From Glandiceps talaboti (taxonomy: Eukaryota > Hemichordata > Enteropneusta > Spengelidae): a stretch of DNA of 64,000 nt. The notes under the pieces were generated by a model that worked only from the letters and a program-made list of their open reading frames with translations, searched no databases and was not told the origin of the DNA. The stretch's first letter is position 1. Every line of letters begins with the position of its first letter. Position numbers and translations under genes: made by a program. Shown piece by piece: positions 10,956-22,621 of the stretch. Location of the stretch: NCBI RefSeq assembly GCF_964340395.1, contig NC_135556.1, positions 9,556,501-9,620,500 on the forward strand, read 5' to 3'.

Positions 10956-12572
10956 GGGACCGGTCAGTTTCTTCAGCCTGGGGGCCGGTGGATTGGTAGG
11001 GGGGGTGTCACCCTGTTTTTTGAAATTGGCAGTAGGGGGGTCATGCTGTTTTGAAAATTGTGGATAGGGGGGTCATTGTGTTTTAGATTGTGATGGAAGA
11101 AAAAAATCCTTTCTACAATGGCATATAGCCTTGTCTGAAATGTGGTACATGTCAATATTTGTTCTTGTCCCTGTTTCTTACATGAATGCTTTAACATTAA
11201 TTATTAGTTCAAACCTAACTATACATATTCATATACATGTACCGGTATTACCTACCTACCACACTAGTTACAGAACATGTCATGTAAATGCTTGGCTGTT
11301 TCACAATCAATGCTTCGCTTATATTGCAGTTTGGGGCAAAAGTGAACTTGAAGGTTTCGTAATGGTAATTTTCATAGATAGTTTATAAATGAAGTTAATC
11401 TTAATTGTTCTACTCGTCATGCTATTGACACTACAAATCACCACATCTCATCAGATTCCAGTTACTATTATACACTAGGTATGACCACCTAAAGTTCTCT
11501 AACATATCGGTGACTTATTATACATGCAATATTAATGCCCCCTATATACTAATGTTACATGTCCATTTTATGTGATATGAGAAACTCATTTAAAAACATT
11601 TTACGTTAGCTTTTCGAAGCATTACTGTCATAATGGTATTAAACTTTTCTTAAATATTTTCACCCTATTCTAATTTGATATGATATTGTCTTTTCAAGAT
11701 CTGAAACGTTTGCCAAGATAGTCTAAAATTGCCTTAAACTCCAAATCTCCCCTACCAATGATACTACCATTGCATTATAGATGTGCTGACCTTTACTACA
11801 TGTATATAATGATGCCATTTAAACTTTTTAAGAACATATTTCAACCCTTAGTGTAAGTTATAAAGAATAGTTTCTGATACTTGCTGTCTTGTAAAGCATG
11901 GATTAAGTTATTGCTTGAAAGGGTCTGAATAGCCTAAATATTGGCTTTAAGGGTGAAAATTCTCCAGGGTTTCTAGAGGGAGACCCCCCTCAGACCCCCC
12001 ACATGAGGTGGACATATCCCAGTCTCAAGCTCTTCCCCTCCTACTGTCAAGATGCTATCAAAGTATATTTCAAAAGTATTTCAACCCTATGTAGTTGCTT
12101 TTAACATGTTGGTGTTGTCTTGTAAGGCTTGGAAATTATTGTCTGAAAGGGTCTGAATAGTCTCAAAATTGACTTTTCAGAGTTAAAAACCTCCAGGGCT
12201 TCTAGGGGGAGACCCCCTAGGACCCCCATAAGAGATGTACATATTCCCTTCTCAAGCTTTCCTACCTTTCACTGCCAAGATGCTATTAAACTCCTTTTCG
12301 AATATATTTACCCTGTGTAGTCAATAATTATAAATATGATAGTGCTAACCCGGGATCTTATAAAGTAGATGCAAGACAGTCAAGCAGTCCACACTGAGTC
12401 ACGATAAAAAAAATACCTGTCATGCGAATATTATATATGTTTTAGAATTAAGTGATAGGGGGGTCAGCCTGTTTTTGGTTTTACAGATAGGGGGGGTCAG
12501 TGACTTTTTGTCGGCCAGATTTAAGAATCCACCGCCCCCCCCCCCCCCAGGCTGGAGAAACTGACCTGTCCC
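10956..12572. mobile_element. Harbinger-like TIR element, 1.6 kb, unit A only, with a clean empty site in unit B
   Basis: Ends are inverted repeats of about 28 bp: GGGACCGGTCAGTTTCTTCA on the left, the complement of GGGACAGGTCAGTTTCTCCA on the right, both continuing into GCCTGGGGG. TAA flanks each side (10,953-10,955; 12,573-12,575). Unit B has a single TAA at 30,827-30,829 with no element. Subterminal direct repeats of the form GGGGGGTCA followed by a T-run are on the same strand at both ends. Two degenerate internal repeats ~225 bp apart share a core around CCAGGGTTTCTAG. No transposase is seen. It resembles the 7084-9792 element in TSD, GGGA start and GGGGGTCA motifs, so the two are probably one superfamily. 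Confidence 0.82.
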
Positions 12573-12575
12573 TAA

Positions 12576-13580
12576 CCACAACACAGTCTGGTCAAATTTC
12601 CTCAGTCATCACATATTCCTGTGCTACCTCCTATTATGTTGATATAAACATGATTATGTTGTTGCATAGATTTTGTTTAAACGGATTGGCGGTGGAGTCC
12701 TGGTTGGACATTGGACATCATGGAAACAGTTGTATCAAATGAATATTTAAAGAGTGGTAACGACAAGACATTCTGTTATTACTAGTGACATGCACTGTTG
12801 TGCTTTGCAAACTATGGGGCTGAACCATAATTAACACCCTTTTTCTTGGGCCTTGACTATACTGTGAGTGAAGGTATAAATCATAACGATACTGTATAGG
12901 AACAAGACTATTAAAACAGGGGAGGTAGCTCCACACAACGAATATTAAACTTCTGCATGGGCGATGGAGATGTGTTTCTGTTTTGTTTATTTGTGTCTGT
13001 TGTGTTTGACTGATGGTGTAATAAAATATCCATGGAGTGGCTCCATACAACGATTACTTTCAAACAAACGTGACAACAGTACCACGGAACCACACACACC
13101 ATAATAGCCAATGTTAAATACCTTTACGGACAACTTAGTATTAAACAATATACACAAATATCCAGCGGATAACATTGATAAATCAATATATTTGTATCCC
13201 ATACCGGTAAAATTGCGAAAGAAGTTGAGAGATGTTAAGTGTACCACCGCTGATGTTGGACTATTGATGTAATGCAGGCTAGTGGTATACGTCCAATTCG
13301 TTTACCTTATTTGTAGCTACTGCTAGAAATTAAAATGAATGTTACTTGACTGTGTTTTCCTTACATTTTTCTTTCTTTAGAATTAGTGAAAAAATGATTC
13401 TATAGGGAACCAAACTTGGGCTGCAATCAGTCGTGATATACACACTCAGTTGACTTGACTTATTATTGGCAGTTAGCGTGATTAATAATGTTGTTGATTT
13501 CATCCCTCGTGTTGGAATACCTTAGCCTACTTGTAGACGTGAGAACAGCTATCGCGATGCTATTCCACTATCACACAATT
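12576..13580. other. Intergenic region shared by units A and B
   Basis: Collinear with about 30,830-31,850 in unit B. No gene recognised. It contains at 12,853-12,917 a small stem-loop repeat (CTATACTGT with ACAGTATAG-like complement) also found at 31,108-31,170 and 61,668-61,730. Confidence 0.5.
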
Positions 13581-13759
13581 CCTAGTAACTTGTATTCAAT
13601 AACAATGGTTGGCACTAGACCAAAATTCCAACTATGAAGGACCGGCATTACGTGCACAAGATCGTGCATGCAGGTAAAAGGTAAAAACAAAATCTTGATA
13701 ACAAATACTGTATTATATTATATCATGCTACTATGCGCCATTCTGATTGGATAATAACT

Positions 13760-13782
13760 GTGGTAAAATCCCATTTTACCAC
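13760..13782. repeat. Perfect 10-bp hairpin plus third copy of its arm
   Basis: GTGGTAAAAT, CCC, ATTTTACCAC, followed at 13,791-13,800 by another GTGGTAAAAT. Possibly the end of a small inverted-repeat element. Confidence 0.6.
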
Positions 13783-13818
13783 GGCCGGCAGTGGTAAAAT
13801 GGGCCCCTAAACTAGCAT

Positions 13819-14165
13819 ATGAATAGTACTCACAAAAACGAAGCTAGTGTTCGTTTTTATACCAATAAGTTAACACTTCCTCAGAGTAAAGGTATGTCAG
13901 GTATCCTGTACAATAGTTTGGGTTACAGTAGTCCAAATAATTCCACTGATGACCTTGCGATCGAAAGCAACGATCGATCAGTGGCTTCAACATCACTGGC
14001 CATGGCTGATAAGGTACAAGTTCTCCCATGCAACGAGCCGTCAGCGTCCTGCTCTCGTTGAATCAAGCAACACCAATTTAACTTTTAACCATCAGTCAAG
14101 TGCGTCAGGATTATTTCAAAACTGTACATTTTCAGGTTCAGTCAATGTTCAATTTGTTAACCATT
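13819..14165 (+). pseudogene. Possible relic of a terminal exon with an NCTFSGSV-type tail
   Basis: Two overlapping open frames, one shifted against the other, cover this stretch. The second ends in SGLFQNCTFSGSVNVQFVNH just before a stop. Short C-terminal tails of this β-strand type (F-x-N-C-x-F-x-G-x-V) are, from memory, seen at the ends of some invertebrate predicted immune proteins; I cannot confirm that here. No upstream exons are visible and the frame is broken, so at best this is a fragment. Confidence 0.25.
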
Positions 14166-14619
14166 AAATTAAAGTAGACTGTGTAACGTCGCGTCTCTGA
14201 TTTACTGTCTCGAGCTTTCTCCGATTCCACTGATTCAACGCCGAGACATCTATTTTTAGCAGTGTACAAGATTGTATTGTTCTTATGTAAATATCCAAAC
14301 AAAATTGTTACTTTCTTTGACCCCTTGCCCCGTTTTCTTCGTTGCTAGTTTTCAACGCGTTTTCGTTATACATTATATGACGTAAATAAAGTAGTTTATC
14401 AATGCAATGAAATGTAGTGTATGGTTTGTGTTCATGTAGTGTGTGTGTTTGGGCGATATGAACGTATCCACTCATCAAAATATGCTCGTTCCCGACGATC
14501 TTTTTCTGTACGTGCGAATTCGCCTTTTCAGGCATATAAATAACCACAGAATCACATTTAGAAGAAATAGACACATATTTTGATATAATATAATAGCAAT
14601 AACCCCCTCCGAAGGCGGG

Positions 14620-14711
14620 TATACACTCGAATTTGGTACAATTCGCTCCATGTAGCACTCGCCATTCGGCTCGTGCTATATGTCGCGAATTGTACCAAAA
14701 TCTCGTGTATA
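14620..14711. repeat. 92-bp imperfect palindrome
   Basis: Arms of about 45 bases, beginning TATACACTCGA and containing TTTGGTACAATTCGC on the left and its complement on the right, centred on GCCATTCGGC. TA flanking the ends would fit a small TA-targeting inverted-repeat element. Confidence 0.65.
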
Positions 14712-15151
14712 GTATTCCTATAGTAACTAGTATTCAATAACAATCATGGTTGGCACTAGACCAAAATTCCAACTAGGAAGGACCGGCATTACGTGCACAA
14801 GATCATGCATGCAGGTAAAAGTTAAGGTAAAAACAAAATCGTGGATTTCTTGATAACAAGTACTGTATCAACATTATTCAGCAAATAAGCAATCGTTGGC
14901 ATTGTACCAATACTGAATTATTATCGATGTTAACGCACATATGCCAAATATATAACATGGTCGAACCACTTCCAGGTATCTGACAGTACAAGTATACATG
15001 AATTTAGAATGACCATCAGTATTAAAAGTGAGAAATATATTTTTTGACAGGAACTATCATAATATTAGAATATGTATAACAATATGGAAATGTAACATAG
15101 ATATTCGTCTGGTTAGGAGTTGTATCTGAGTGTTGTAATTTCTGTTTCTAT

Positions 15152-15753
15152 CAGTGAAGCCACGAGTATAATTGGCATACTTGATAATATGCATGTGAGT
15201 AACACACTTAGATGATGTTAGGCATGCTATCTTAATGCGAACGACAGCATGTAAAGTGATGGGCAGATTGGACGCAATTACTTATATGCGATACACTCAC
15301 ACTCAAATGACATGGCTTTGATATGCTAGTTGTTAAACAATTTCTGTAGTTGCATCGTGCACGTGTAGAGAAACATTGGCACGTTGTAATTGAGGGCGTT
15401 CGTGTGGGAGCAGAACAAATTTAATGAATGACAGTGGTATTTGGGGCGATTTTGAACAGTTCAAACGCTTTCATCAAGTACATAGCTTGTTGGTAGCATG
15501 GTTGTGTGTGGAGCCATAAGTGTGAACAAAAAAAAACACTTTTGAAAAATTATGTGTGATTGCCCATTCAGGTCCAGTACATTACCATACCATTATAATT
15601 TTATTGATCAATTACTCTTTAACTTACAAGGCATTAATTATTAACTCCCCATTTGCACATCTCTTTAAAGAGCTTGATTGAACTCGGACCTTCATTCCTC
15701 TGAATAGGAAGATTCGGAACAGCTGTATTACGGACGAGTAAAGGAACTTGAAA
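15152..15753. other. Unique region between unit A and the divergent PI-PLC
   Basis: Homology between units A and B stops at 15,151/32,743. I see nothing gene-like here; it should hold the promoter of the downstream PI-PLC. Confidence 0.4.
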
Positions 15754-16581
15754 ATGGGTGATACTGAAAGTACATTGCATTACGACCCGAATTGGATGTC
15801 AAGAATTCCAGATGAAAAGTCATTGGCAAACCTCTCCATTCCAGGTACACATAATACCATGACTTTCGAAGGGTCTGGTGGGCCAATTGCTAGATGTCAA
15901 TCCACAAATTGGACACTGCGTAAGCAGCTGGAGGCTGGTATCCGTTTCCTGGATATACGCTGTAGACATTTCAACAATTGTTTGACGATTCACCATGGAG
16001 CGTATTTCCAGAACGCACACTTTAAAGATGTTCTTCGTGACGTGATCTCATTTCTCAGCAATCATTCGTCAGAAGTCATAATCATGCGGGTGAAGGAAGA
16101 ACATACAAGCGATGGTAATAGCCGTAGCATGAAGAGCTCAGTAGAGTTGAATATCGGTAATTACAGTGGAAACTGGTTCTACAGATCTCCACGCACCAAT
16201 AATTCCCCAACAATCGGCGAAGTCCGTGGGAAAATTGTTATTCTTGATGATTTTGGTGGATCAAGTGATTTCATTCAATATTCATCGCTCAAGATAGAAG
16301 ACCATTATGATGTCGCAACTATACTTTCGTCCAGTATTAATGCCAAATTCGACTACGTGGAAGATCACTTGCAGAAGGCAAGACGTGGTAGAACCTCCAC
16401 TATGTACCTTACCTTTTCGAGCGGTGCAAGTTCAGGTGCTTACCCAAATGCAGTCGCTGGTAGAATCAACCCAAAGCTGATGCAATATTTGAGACGGTAT
16501 CCAGGCAGAAGTAGATGGGGGATAATAGCCATGGATTTTCCAGCAGCCGAAATCGTAGAAGCAATTATCAAATCTAATTAG
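15754..16581 (+). CDS. PI-PLC-2: divergent bacterial-like PI-PLC with canonical active-site residues
   Basis: Intronless, 275 residues from the ATG at 15,754 (MGDTEST). An in-frame TTG six bases upstream is not used as a eukaryotic start. Motifs: SIPGTHN with catalytic-type His (H33), GIRFLDIRCR with Asp (D67) and, unlike the A/B/C genes, the Arg (R69) expected in bacterial PI-PLC, TIHHG with the second His (H80/H81), VRGKIVIL, then a SSGASSGAYPNA loop strongly reminiscent of the bacterial enzymes, and GIIAMDFP with the terminal Asp (D261). It is a single X-like barrel with no signal peptide and no Ca2+-PLC accessory domains. It is much more diverged from A/B/C than those are from each other, and no second copy is in the window. 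It is likely an active PI- or GPI-cleaving enzyme, cytosolic by default. It lies between units A and B, about 1.25 kb before NLR-B. Confidence 0.88.
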   Translation: MGDTESTLHYDPNWMSRIPDEKSLANLSIPGTHNTMTFEGSGGPIARCQSTNWTLRKQLEAGIRFLDIRCRHFNNCLTIHHGAYFQNAHFKDVLRDVISFLSNHSSEVIIMRVKEEHTSDGNSRSMKSSVELNIGNYSGNWFYRSPRTNNSPTIGEVRGKIVILDDFGGSSDFIQYSSLKIEDHYDVATILSSSINAKFDYVEDHLQKARRGRTSTMYLTFSSGASSGAYPNAVAGRINPKLMQYLRRYPGRSRWGIIAMDFPAAEIVEAIIKSN

Positions 16582-17831
16582 AGTAAGAAATTTGGTCGGT
16601 GACTTTTTAAACTTTTATTAAATACTCGTACATGATATTTACTGTAAACACGGAAAATTGAAAACCTAAACCGGACAATGGATGTATATATGAAAAGGAA
16701 GCCGGCTACTTCATTGTAACCAAACGAACAAATTTTTATACAATGCTATAGAGCATATAGCAAAATCTGACTGAAAATCAAAATAGTGAAATGTATCTTT
16801 TCAGTTTGACATATCAAGAAGATAATGATTGAAAATAAAGAAAATCTGGGAGGAATTAAATTGGATTCCAGATTTAGAAATCCTTTCTTCATTCTTTTAA
16901 AACTGTAACTTTCCATTGATATCGCCATCTCTTATAATAATTTGATATATTTTGTGGTAGTTAATGAGATACCTTGGGAAGAAGTGCTATCTGATAACCA
17001 CATTTCATTAGTACGGCATATGTGTGTGGGGGTGGCATGGAGTGGGGGTCTGTGCGTGCCTGTATGCGCACGCTTGTGTGTATATGTAATTTACTATGTG
17101 TGTGTTTGTTTGTTTGTTTGTTTGTTTGTTTGTTTGTTTGTTTGTTTGTGTGTATGTGTATGTGTGTGTATGAAGGGGGAGGGGTTGTGGATGCCAGAAT
17201 ATATCAGTGAGTCTGCGTCTGTTTACACGATGCATGCAACTAGAATTTCAAAGCTATCCTAAATCGTTGCTTGTACAGTTGTGTTTTTCTTTCCAGAATA
17301 TTAAAGAACGATACAAATTGTTAAAACTTCGAAATGTGTCTCTTTGCACAACACTCATATTAAAATTATTCTACATTGCAATCGGCACTAATCTTACAGC
17401 GATGACACGAACTGAAGCAATCCACTGAACTTTACTTATAGAAACGCGCCACGATTGTTTTGCTGTCATGAAACTATCTGGCCTAACAGATCTAGAGTCA
17501 AGTGGCAAATAACTGATAACTGTAATTTGCGTTATTTTTGTTCGTGTGTTAGCAGATAGATCTGAATGTTATTGATTTACACGAATGACAACGTTGGCCC
17601 GATTTAGCATAAAGAGGTGGGGCTATAGGGGTCAAAGTATCTGCCAGAATGTACCATGTATGTATTATTCGTGCATGTGATCAGTCTTTAAACTGAGAAG
17701 TCGTAGTGAGGGTTGTCATTTGCTTGTTTATGTTATGCGGGCAAACTTAATCCAAAATCTGCGGCAAAAAAGTGCGGCGTTTCGTATTGCTACCTGGTGG
17801 TACTTAGTGAATCCAGGTAGATTATCTAAAA
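16582..17831. promoter_or_regulatory. NLR-B upstream region, conserved with NLR-C upstream
   Basis: From about 16,660 this matches 40,808-41,891 of unit C closely up to the ATG, so it contains the duplicated NLR promoter and 5' UTR. A (TTTG)n run sits at 17,102-17,150. No clear TATA box was found near the start codon. Confidence 0.45.
17102..17150. repeat. (TTTG)n microsatellite
   Basis: About twelve tetranucleotide units; the unit C counterpart near 41,188-41,208 is much shorter. Confidence 0.95.
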
Positions 17832-20800
17832 ATGGATCTACTCGCTTCTTTATCTGTAATCTCTGATGAAATCGTCGAAGGTATGTATGTGAATATGTCG
17901 CATATTTTACTTAATATCCGTAGGTCATGACACCAATTGACAGTACGAAATACGAGTTTATCTTAAATGTTGCCCCTAAAGCATTTTAGGGAGGGGATTC
18001 TTTTTCACAATGTTATCGGTACCCAAATAATTATTTTGAAGTTTATAAGACCAACATTGAGCGCCGCTTTTAAATTGACAACATGAAAATGGTCAAACAG
18101 GCAATTAAAACTGTATAGACCTCGCCACAATGATTATCATCCAGTGGCTGCTATTCGAAAGGGTTAGTCTATGATATCCAACCATATTACTGTCTTTTAA
18201 AATGATAAAATCGCCTTTGCTTAGAGAATTCACAGGAACAATGTTACAGTGCACACTCAGTCTGGTTTTCAATGATTTTATCAGATGAAACTGTATCATT
18301 TGATGTTTACAAAACATGGGTCACATTTGAACTATTCCAACATTTAATAAAAGACTGACAATCAATAAATATCAAATAAATCTCATGCAGAATTCTTTTT
18401 CGTTAATGGGTCATGTCATATGAATAAATTGATGTGCTTATTGCGATTCGTGTGACTTTTAATACGTTGTGTACTGTTTGTGCTAAATGTGCTCCTGATG
18501 ATTTGAAGTCATGTTTATAAAGATAAACAAATTGGTGAACAATGCCTAGTTACATTACATTAAACACAATTTCTTCGAAAATGATGCCAGTGGATATTTA
18601 CATTGAACAAATTAAATTCATCAACACATCTATTTATTATTATGTCTTCTTAGCCAATCTTTTGGACATGAAAGATGTATGCAAGAAGATGGTGACTCCA
18701 GACTGGGATGTTCGACAAATCGAGAATTCCTTTGATCTTTCCTTTGGAAAGCATGGTTGAACGTAAATTGATTATGACTGATAACACAACACTCCTAGAA
18801 CAACTACTGTCTGATGTTGGACGACAGGACTTGGTCAACAAATTAACCGAGTTGTTAGGTAAATATGAACTTTAATTGAAACTTTGGAAATGAAAGTCAT
18901 TACTTACAGGGCCCTGGTCTGCAACTTGTAAGCATAATTTGCCATTTCTGTTTCAAATAAAAGGTTACTTATGCTTTACCCTTCACTGTCATTTGTTTAT
19001 GACTAGAAGTTACTGGCAAAATCCCCCACCCACCGTATTAACTGCTGTGATACTGCATTCTCACATACTATTTGACTAAAATGACGTCATTTTGTTCTTA
19101 TAAATAACTATATTAGCCTACAGTATCACATCAGTTTATGTAGTAGCAGTTTTCTGGTTTTTAGACGAGTGATAGTGAATGGTTAAATATCTAAAAATCT
19201 AAATTCAAAATTTGATAAATCAATTGTCTATTAAAGCATGTACTGTGCCTCTAATTATGATATTTTCCTCGTCTAATATTTGATTGCTATTGCAGCAACA
19301 TCAATACAGACCTAAAATGTTTGGTATTCCATCTGTGGTCAAGCAACCCATTGGTCATCCATCAGATAATCTGAAATAATGAGTTAGGAGTAGAAAAGAA
19401 CGTAATGATGTTCAAAGTCAAAATTTGAATACATGTTATATAGAGCAATTACTTTGCAATCAATAATTATGGCGTCCTTTACAGTCGTAGCATTGAAACT
19501 GCATGTGAAGTACAGATACGTATACATAAACTGTCCATAATTAACTTTATATTGCAAAGAATATCCCGTTGGAACTCTGTTGACTTTAGTTTCCTTTTTT
19601 ATAATATACAGTATTTAAATATTAAAGGTTATGTGATAAGTCATACTTCTTGGGAGTAGTATAAATGATAGCATTTTTTTCAATAAATCCAACAACATTC
19701 CTTTAGACAGCTAAGAATTGCTAACGTATTGTATGTCTTCTTTTCAGATTCGTCCGATGAGAAAGTTCTGTTGATGAAGGAGTTTCTGAAGAGAAAATAC
19801 GAAAACGATTTTGCCAACTTTCAACCCCTTCCATGGAACCAAGAATTCCAGCTACACTTGAAAGACGTCTACACACAGCTCGTCGTCGAAAAGACAGATA
19901 TAAGAACAACTCTGAAGACTGGAGAAAGACTGAAAAGTGAGCACGATATATTTGCGCATTTACATGATAGCAATGTATAGGAAAATCTGTCTTTGCTAGG
20001 AAGTTAGCTTATGACTGGGCTTGTGGTGAGTTGCAAAGATTTGATTTCGTATTTCTTATCACACTGAGAAACGCTGAAGCAAAATCTATAGCAGATGTGA
20101 TATTTGAACAACTTCTCCCTTATGACGCACCTATTTCACGTTTACAACTTCAGCGATATATCAAACGTCACAGTGAAACGATGTTATTGATATGTGATGG
20201 CTATGATGAAATCATACCCAAGACTAAAGATGGCGAAGTTTGTCAAATTATCTATGACAAAATACTACCAATTTGTACTGTAGTAACCACCACAAGGCCA
20301 CGTGAGCATGACCGTGTTTTAACTCAGGCTAACCTATGGTTTGTTATTAAGGGGTTTAGTGAATCCAACTATAAAGAATACATCACTAACTATTTTTTCG
20401 AGAATGTTAGTGGAAATGGGGATGCATTGGTCAAACAAGTTTGATTTTGATGAGGCTTTCCTTTGTAATCCATTGTATATATATTTTGTATGTGTCCTTT
20501 GGGAAAACTATAGTGAAACAAAATCCAAAGAAGAGTCTCAGAATGTTAAGTTTCCAGAAACACCCAGTGACCTTTACACTGAGACCCATAACTGCATATT
20601 AAAGAGATATGTGGCGAAAGAAAACTTACCATATAACGATGGCCAAAACGAAAGTGTACATGATCTATGTAAGTGTCTGGCAACAGATGTATATAGCTCA
20701 TACAAGACAAGACGTATTAAAGATAGCCACGTTGTCCTAAAGCATGCCGAGATTTCAAACCTTAAATCTCTAGACCTCGGCTTTCTTGTACAGGATAATG

Positions 20801-22621
20801 AAGCCATGACTCATGCGCAAACAAACATTCTTCCATCGAACCTGGCAAGAGTATTTTCTTGCCACACATGTAAGTAGTTACATTGAAAGTTCTATGGAAG
20901 TGAGGGAAGTCCTGGCTGAACTTCTTAAATAACCTCAGAGTAACTCTCAGATCCTAGGGTTCGTGTGTGGGATATTAAAAGAAAGAGCTAATTTAAAACT
21001 GGCCTTTAAATTATTTATGAAAGCCCTGGAAAACATGCAACATATTTTGAAGGTTGAAGTCGACGACATTCCTTTAATGAATAAATTATCTTTCATGCTT
21101 GCATTTTGCTTCGAATGAGTCTGAGTCTGGGAATAGCAAAGAATTTGTTAGTATGTTCTCTGATGTTGCGCCAAAGTGCTTAGGAATAGAGATATAAGAA
21201 TCATGTCTACTCTTTTTGCAAGATTGGTTTTACCTTTTTAACAAAGGGAAAGCTGTAGAAAGTGATCCCTTGATTATCAATTGTCCGACGAAATTCCTCA
21301 CTGAAATTTTAAGGTTGATACAATATCAAAGTGAACTAATTAACACATGTTCGGAAGAGGGAAACCAATATCTCTCGAACACCCCTTGTTCTCTTGGTGA
21401 AAGGTCGGAGTTCTAGAGAGGCTGGGGTGAAAACCCTTTAACCAACATTTCTGAATTATTAGGAAAGAATAAAAGCATTGAATCACTTGCCATATGTAGC
21501 ATCAATCCAGACATTGATGACACCACAACATTGTTAAAGATTGCAAGTAACTGTGTCACTCAGTTGAGTCCTTAGATGAAATTTTCGTCGGATGTTTACC
21601 GAGATACAAGATTCCGCCTCTAAGTAAGATGTTCAGTTTTGAGAAAGATCATGAGTGTCAGAAAGACATATTTGTGGATAGGTTGACAACTCTGGTAGCG
21701 AATGCTAAAGGAAAACACAAATGCGTTAACAAGTTTGGTCTAGCTTTATTACAAATTCGATCTTCCATGGATATTGTACCTTTAGAGAAGTTTCTAGTCT
21801 TCAGTGAGTTATCACTTTTCCTTCACGTTTCAGAAGATAAAAACTATAAGCTGGATAGTGCGACTCATTTTATTCAGCAAATAAACACTGCAACTGATTT
21901 AGAATTGCAAATTTTCTATAGCTATGAAGGTGCAAAAGATTGTACTGTCGAACTGGGCAAAGCGGTTAATAATAGCCCAAAGGTAAAAGGCGTGAGAGTC
22001 GGATTCTGGGACTTGTCAGCAATGGCATCATCTCGCCTTCAAATAATTCATAGCATGTCATTTCTGAAACCAATGGTTAAGAATAGAACACTCGAAACGC
22101 TATGTATCACCGCTGCACCAAATAAAAGTCTGATGTCCCTTATCGCAACAACTTGACACCTACAATCTCTCAACGTGATATTTGGTGTGGTTTTCGGAAC
22201 TCCACCAAACGGGGCTGACGACTATTCAACGCATCTCACTAATGCAATAAAGAAATCCTCCGGCCTCCGTAACTTGACTCTAAAAATTGTCAACAGAGAC
22301 TTCTTCAACCGTCTACTGGACACCAGTCGATTGGAAGATTTGATTTGCCGTATTGTGGTTCCTGCCAGCAAGTGGATGACGGGACCCTCGTCGTGTACTT
22401 TAGAATCAATTTGCGTAGATGCAGTCTGTCGTGATGAGGGAGGGGGGGGGGAGGTTAGGGATAACATTAAGTCATTTGTTTCCAACATGAGCAGTGATGA
22501 CTTACATTGGTTATACAAAGTATCTTGCTCCTACACGGGAGATCTGAGACACGCTGTTACTCTAAACAGAACGCAATCACTTGTGAACATACAGGACAGT
22601 GGGTCGTGTGAGTGCATTTAA
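17832..22621 (+). pseudogene. NLR-B: decayed DED-NACHT NLR gene
   Basis: Collinear with the intact NLR of unit C: exon 1 17,832-17,880, exon 2 18,654-18,858, exon 3 19,748-22,621, with the splice sites still recognisable. Exon 2 (the DED) is frameshifted in the middle by a small insertion around 18,735-18,745. In exon 3 a ~31-bp deletion near 19,975 removes the first half of the Walker A loop and shifts the frame, and at least four further shifts or stops follow. The 3' part (21,629-22,156 and 22,175-22,621) still reads in long pieces. It is therefore a host-gene pseudogene, not an alternative isoform. It keeps very high identity with A and C, so the loss is recent. The PI-PLC next to it remains intact. 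Confidence 0.9.

Larger units (their letters stand above)
13581..14868. repeat. ~1-kb unit-A-specific segment between ~130-150-bp direct repeats
   Basis: Direct copies at 13,581-13,713 and 14,717-14,868 share sequence around GGTTGGCACTAGACC and GGACCGGCATTACGTGC. Unit B has this sequence without the intervening kilobase, but in two copies as part of a 494-bp tandem duplication. The A-only interior (13,714-14,716) contains a short hairpin (13,760-13,782), a 92-bp palindrome (14,620-14,711) and a possible terminal-exon relic. The direct repeats do not have features of LTRs; unequal duplication plus insertion is more likely. Confidence 0.6.

Noticed and set aside
13581-14868. Direct repeats around 1 kb read as LTRs
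   Set aside because: No TG...CA ends, primer-binding site or polypurine tract, and the repeat sequence belongs to the shared unit flank.
15748-15753. Upstream TTG as start of PI-PLC-2
   Set aside because: Eukaryotic genes rarely start at TTG, and the ATG at 15,754 gives the MG start seen in the relatives.
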